Shown piece by piece: positions 63,686 through 64,000 of a DNA stretch of 64,000 nucleotides. The first letter of the stretch is position 1; the number at the start of each line of letters is the position of its first letter. Below the pieces are notes generated by a model. That model saw only the letters and a program-made list of their open reading frames with translations. It did no database searches and was not told where the DNA came from. A program made the translations under genes and the position numbers. The DNA comes from Pirellulales bacterium (lineage in GTDB: Bacteria; Planctomycetota; Planctomycetia; Pirellulales; JALHPA01): assembly GCA_033762255.1 (NCBI GenBank), contig JANRLT010000021.1:186001-250000 (forward strand). Direction: 5' to 3'.

Positions 63686-63706
63686 CGTCTCTCGTCTCTC
63701 GTCTCT
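63686..63706. repeat. Period-7 tract (CGTCTCT x 3)
   Basis: Three identical CGTCTCT units between E and another C hairpin. The same heptamer forms the tract at 47539. Confidence 0.85.
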
Positions 63707-63710
63707 CGTT

Positions 63711-63734
63711 CCGCCGATACCAGCGGCGGCTTTG
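63711..63734 (+). repeat. Hairpin C
   Basis: CCGCCGAT / AGCGGCGG plus CTTTG, the third C copy in the 48-63 kb set with this mismatch form. Confidence 0.7.
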
Positions 63735-63764
63735 TGTCCGTTTTCCCCACTCCCTCGGCTCCCC

Positions 63765-64000
63765 TTACCCCTCTCCTCTGACTTTTGAACCGCGCGATTC
63801 CGCAATCGCCCAGGCCACCAGTAATACCCCGACGATGCCTCCCACCACCAGGCTGGCCACGGTTTGCTTGACAAAGAAATAACACACACAACCGGCCAAG
63901 AACGCCAAAAAGGGGATGGTGGCCCAGCCGATGCTATCGCTAAAGAAGCGCCGGGTGAGTCGATCGCGCTGGCTAAAAGCGACCGCCACCACAACGACAA
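63765..64000 (-). CDS. Hypothetical membrane protein, partial (C-terminal end)
   Basis: The frame is open through the window edge, so only about 78 C-terminal residues are visible. Two hydrophobic helices (TIPFLAFLAGCVCYFFV and VASLVVGGIVGVLLVAWAIAES) follow a charged DRLTRRFFSDS stretch. The end is charged. It lies upstream of the ABC ATPase on the same strand, but it does not resemble the RbsC-type permease terminus. GTG 63992 is a possible internal start. Function unknown. Confidence 0.5.
   Translation of the reverse strand, partial: VVVVAVAFSQRDRLTRRFFSDSIGWATIPFLAFLAGCVCYFFVKQTVASLVVGGIVGVLLVAWAIAESRGSKVRGEG

Overview
The window is chromosomal DNA from a planctomycete, most likely of the order Pirellulales. 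The evidence is the gene content: two pairs of DUF1549/DUF1553 (PSD1-type) and DUF1501 genes, secreted haem and beta-propeller proteins of the PVC-bacteria type, two PEP-CTERM proteins with dockerin-like ends, an NPYSAP-motif membrane protein, and a fused ABC-2 permease/CPBP protease. No phage genes, transposases or CRISPR array were seen.

Layout. 0.2-4.4 kb: PSD1-type cytochrome protein and DUF1501 partner, then cutA. 4.9-8.3 kb: DMT transporter, methyltransferase, PIN-TRAM protein and a small unknown protein. 8.3-14.1 kb (minus strand): large TPR membrane protein, a polyprenyl synthase with a long extra N-terminal domain, a 32-residue Lys/Ala-rich protein too short for ordinary gene calling, and a small conserved protein. 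14.4-15.7 kb: lone flavin-dependent halogenase-like enzyme. 15.9-28.3 kb: extracellular and periplasmic proteins (two PEP-CTERM/dockerin proteins with matching ends, a PVC-type dehydrogenase, a two-haem propeller protein). 28.7-32.2 kb: second DUF1549/DUF1501 pair. 32.4-37.7 kb: TauE/SafE permease, rpmA with a clear terminator, a secreted unknown, arsC-arsM and a transglutaminase-like protein. 37.7-42.2 kb: two Uma2 copies (one broken), xylulokinase, a VOC protein, RNase P RNA and a small membrane protein. 42.2-46.2 kb: a TetR regulator with an FtsX/DevC-type permease, ATPase and HlyD adaptor, probably one exporter. 46.6-52.3 kb: secreted proteins, including a PHP-like protein that has lost its metal ligands. 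52.5-55.7 kb: two glycosyltransferases and glutathione peroxidase. 56.0-61.9 kb: NatA/NatB-CPBP exporter, amidohydrolase and a membrane-anchored unknown. 62.0-64.0 kb: sugar-type ABC ATPase and a partial membrane gene at the edge.

The most unusual feature lies between the genes. The intergenic DNA carries two superimposed repeat systems. The first is a set of hairpins that nearly all begin with GTAG and then show one of several unrelated stems, with compensatory stem changes between copies. This is the architecture of REP elements acted on by RAYT-type transposases, but no such gene is present here. In two places the TAG of the GTAG head is the stop codon of a gene. The second system is a set of degenerate tracts with a strict 7-base period and differing sequence. 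Several sit directly in front of start codons where a ribosome-binding site should be, and near-identical tracts precede unrelated genes. Additional hairpin families (CCGCCGAT..ATCGGCGG followed by CGCTCCGCTGCGCG) occur as ordered composite units.

Start codons were chosen by preferring ATG with a plausible signal peptide or ribosome-binding site over longer TTG/GTG openings. All functional calls come from motif recognition by eye; no database search was run.
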